Shown here piece by piece: positions 62,311 through 64,000 of a DNA stretch of 64,000 nt. The number at the start of each line of letters is the position of its first letter. Position 1 is the stretch's first letter. The DNA is taken from NCBI RefSeq assembly GCF_009827495.1, contig NZ_WTZA01000001.1:1178001-1242000 (forward strand), in the 5' to 3' direction. The translations under genes were made by a program, and so were the position numbers. This DNA comes from Tsuneonella aeria. Its GTDB lineage: Bacteria; Pseudomonadota; Alphaproteobacteria; Sphingomonadales; Sphingomonadaceae. The notes beneath the pieces were generated by a model. The model did not search any database, was not told the origin of the DNA, and was given only the letters and a program-made list of their open reading frames with translations.

Positions 62311-62580
62311 ATGGTAGAGAGCGATGCGGAAAAAGCTATAAGTATCAATCAAATCGTGACTACGGCGGCTAGTAGCCTCTGCCCCACCCAATCATGACCC
62401 AAATCGATGAAAGTCCGGAATTTCGGCGTTTCCTACTGAATAAGCGTTAGCTCAACCTCTCTCGGTAATCTGACCCGGTCTCGGCCCGGCGAAGGTCGGC
62501 TTTGCGCCCCTAAGCTGTCATCCCGGGAACTGTTTCTTCGTCCCGATAGCGGTCGTTTGACGGCGAAGATCGTTCTGACC

Positions 62581-62610
62581 TGCTCGCCTGCTCGCCTGCT
62601 CGCCTGCTCC
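62581..62610 (+). repeat. Short tandem repeat TGCTCGCC
   Basis: Three exact copies of the 8-mer TGCTCGCC followed by a degenerate fourth (TGCTCCCG). Non-coding; may be variable in copy number. Confidence 0.6.
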
Positions 62611-62715
62611 CGCGTCGCGAACGCGGTGCGCAATTGCGGATGTCGAGTCGGCCAGGAAAGATCGGCTCTCCGCAGTCAGGACAGAACATGGCTGTTCCTT
62701 CTCATCGAAGTTCTC

Positions 62716-63177
62716 TCACATGACCGTCGCGCTGATGATTGCGATCGCTATTCCGAAGAACGCAACGGCTACGGGCACGATCAGTACCTGGCCGTAGACT
62801 TCGCTGCGGGTCAGGGGGCCGAACGCGGTCTGGAGGATGGCTCCGGTGCGCTGCAACGGACTGTCGGGTTGGGCCGGACCCTGGCGCAGGAGGGCCCGCG
62901 CAGTTCCGAAGAACATCGCGACATAGAACGCAGAGATCGCAATCGCGAACGTCGCACTTGCTCCGCCGGTCGCACCGAGCAGGGCGAGCAAAAAGACCAC
63001 GTAGGAACCGATCATCGTAATCCAGACGGCGGAGGGAAGCTCGAATAGCCGCGATTCCGGCGCAAGCACTCGCACGTTGTCGTTTGCTTCGGTTTCGACG
63101 ACGAGCGACGGACCCGGCGTACCGGTGCGAATGTCCCGAACCGGGTCAAGCTGCGAGCGGAGAAGTGCTTCAGGCAT
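62716..63177 (-). CDS. Hypothetical membrane protein, 153 aa
   Basis: Three transmembrane helices (VWITMIGSYVVFLLALLGAT; FAIAISAFYVAMFFGTARALL; VLIVPVAVAFFGIAIAIISATV) after a ~45-residue polar N-terminus. The start overlaps the truncated haemoglobin stop by 8 bases, so the two are co-translated. Family unknown; a role with the globin (NO or oxygen handling at the membrane) is inference. Confidence 0.6.
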   Translation of the reverse strand: MPEALLRSQLDPVRDIRTGTPGPSLVVETEANDNVRVLAPESRLFELPSAVWITMIGSYVVFLLALLGATGGASATFAIAISAFYVAMFFGTARALLRQGPAQPDSPLQRTGAILQTAFGPLTRSEVYGQVLIVPVAVAFFGIAIAIISATVM

Positions 63178-63670
63178 GAGGTAGGTCCTTTCCTGCGCGC
63201 CCGGCGGCCAATCCGTCGCGGCGCATTGCGATTGCTGTCAAAAGGCTGTCGGCGATCATCCGGGCGCGTCCCCCGACGAGTTGGGTCGCCTCGCGGTCAC
63301 CCTCTGCCTCGCGGAGCGTTTCGTAGAAGAGTTCAAGCCAACGAGCGAAGTGTTGCAGTTCGAGGCCCGGGATCGCGAGGTGCTTGAGCATCGGGTTGCC
63401 CGAGAACTCGCCGCTGTTGTGCAGGACCGAACGCCAGAAGGTCTTCATGCGCGCCAGGTGCGGAGGCCAGTCGGCAATCCGCTCGGCGAAGATCGGACCG
63501 AGCAGGTCGTCCTCGCGGATCTTTCCGTAGAAATTCTCCACCAGATCATCGATGAATTCGGCATCCACTCCGATGGATTCAGCAGCTTCGCGCTTCTCGG
63601 CACGCTTGAGCGCTGCAATCTCGCGGGTGTCGGGTCGCTCCTCTTCCGGAAGCGCAGATTGCATGGTCAT
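63170..63670 (-). CDS. Group III truncated haemoglobin
   Basis: 166 residues. The 2-on-2 globin core of group III: IDDLVENFYGKIREDDLLGPIFAERIADWPPHLARMKTFWRSVL, then NPMLKHLAIPGLELQHFARWLELFYETL with the proximal His. An N-terminal ~35-residue extension precedes it. Such globins bind O2 and NO. Overlaps both neighbours (DUF1971 upstream by 4 bases, membrane protein downstream by 8), forming one operon. Confidence 0.88.
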   Translation of the reverse strand: MTMQSALPEEERPDTREIAALKRAEKREAAESIGVDAEFIDDLVENFYGKIREDDLLGPIFAERIADWPPHLARMKTFWRSVLHNSGEFSGNPMLKHLAIPGLELQHFARWLELFYETLREAEGDREATQLVGGRARMIADSLLTAIAMRRDGLAAGRAGKDLPHA

Positions 63671-64000
63671 GCCCCGTCCCCTTCAGGGCGTTCGTCGGCT
63701 TGTAGTGGACCGGTCGGCTCCCGCAGGAACCGGACGTGGAAGCGCACCTCGCCAACGGGTTCGACACGGTGCAGGATCGTGGGCTCGACGATACCCGCGT
63801 CACCGCCAGCCACGAGAGTCTGTCCGCGATCCGCCCGGCGGGGGTCGGTCACCAGGTAGCGGAGCTGTCCGCTCTCGATTTCGATCAGGCCCCAGACTCC
63901 TTCTTTCGTCGAGTGATCGCTCAGCAACCCTGCGGGAACGGTCGTTTCGGTGAAAGTCGCGGTTTGTTTGTAGTCCTCTAGGCCGGGGGGAAGCGCGGGT
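63667..64000 (-). CDS. DUF1971 (TehB-associated) domain protein, 5' end outside window
   Basis: The frame is open to base 64000. From the edge it reads LPPGLEDYKQTATFTETTVPAGLLSDHSTKEGVWGLIEIESGQLRYLVTD, the DUF1971 domain found alone or fused to the tellurite methyltransferase TehB; P-x-LL-x-DHSTK-x-GVWG is its hallmark. A TTG at 63927 is not the real start. Coupled to the globin gene by ATGA. Confidence 0.8.
   Translation of the reverse strand, partial: PALPPGLEDYKQTATFTETTVPAGLLSDHSTKEGVWGLIEIESGQLRYLVTDPRRADRGQTLVAGGDAGIVEPTILHRVEPVGEVRFHVRFLREPTGPLQADERPEGDGA

Larger units (their letters stand above)
61962..62715. other. Non-coding stretch with att copy C and short repeats
   Basis: Contains att copy C, its right arm (shared with copy A) and a small tandem repeat. 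No gene seen. Confidence 0.5.

Noticed and set aside
62581..62610. CRISPR-like array
   Set aside because: Only three exact 8-base units without spacers; a simple tandem repeat. No CRISPR array was seen elsewhere.

Overview
The window comes from an alphaproteobacterium, most likely a sphingomonad (Sphingomonadales, perhaps Erythrobacteraceae). This is inferred from GC-rich coding, a TonB-dependent receptor/sulfotransferase/SDR catabolic cluster, a LOV-domain HWE-type histidine kinase, a TorF-like porin next to glnK-amtB, and many ATGA gene couplings. No rRNA or intact tRNA gene was found.

Layout. 1-3.5 kb: the end of a DinG-like helicase gene, a SixA-like phosphatase, then debris of a mobile region (two truncated minus-strand genes, an unknown gene, a PolB-type exonuclease). 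4.2-12.6 kb: a catabolic/uptake cluster (sulfotransferase, EthD protein, AraC regulator, DUF1214-like protein, SDR, TonB receptor, MFS transporter). About 12.95 kb: a rearrangement scar made of two truncated genes. 13.4-31.9 kb: a compact nitrate-respiration module. It holds a NarK1-NarK2 fusion, narGHJI, a PpiC chaperone, two unknown small proteins and a Crp/Fnr regulator. Molybdenum cofactor genes moaDEBC-moeA run divergently, and nnrS-moaA-tauE-mobA form a further operon. FNR-type boxes sit in front of narK/moaD and in front of nnrS. A tRNA-Lys-like 3' fragment follows at 31,985.

From 32.2 kb on, the sequence looks like a tandem array of integrated segments at a tRNA-Thr gene. The same 44-bp 3' tRNA-Thr half occurs at 32,242, 60,287 and 62,267 in one orientation. 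The first interval (28 kb) carries a MarR-controlled EmrAB/NodT efflux set and a hydrolase/thioesterase pair that shares its operator. It also holds a nested integrase/primase element with unknown genes, a uracil-DNA-glycosylase-like protein and an abortive-infection-like protein. Beyond these lie a second scar (SDR/Usp fragments), metabolic genes, a LOV kinase with a stand-alone receiver, and glnK-amtB-porin. The second interval (2 kb) carries only a HEPN-like protein and an unknown membrane protein. The third, cut by the window edge, carries a membrane protein, a group III truncated haemoglobin and a DUF1971 protein.

The nitrate module looks self-sufficient: transport, reductase, most of the cofactor pathway and anaerobic regulation lie together. 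The best candidates for undescribed biology are the two-gene segment between att copies, the unknown genes of the nested element, and the small coupled genes in the nar operon.
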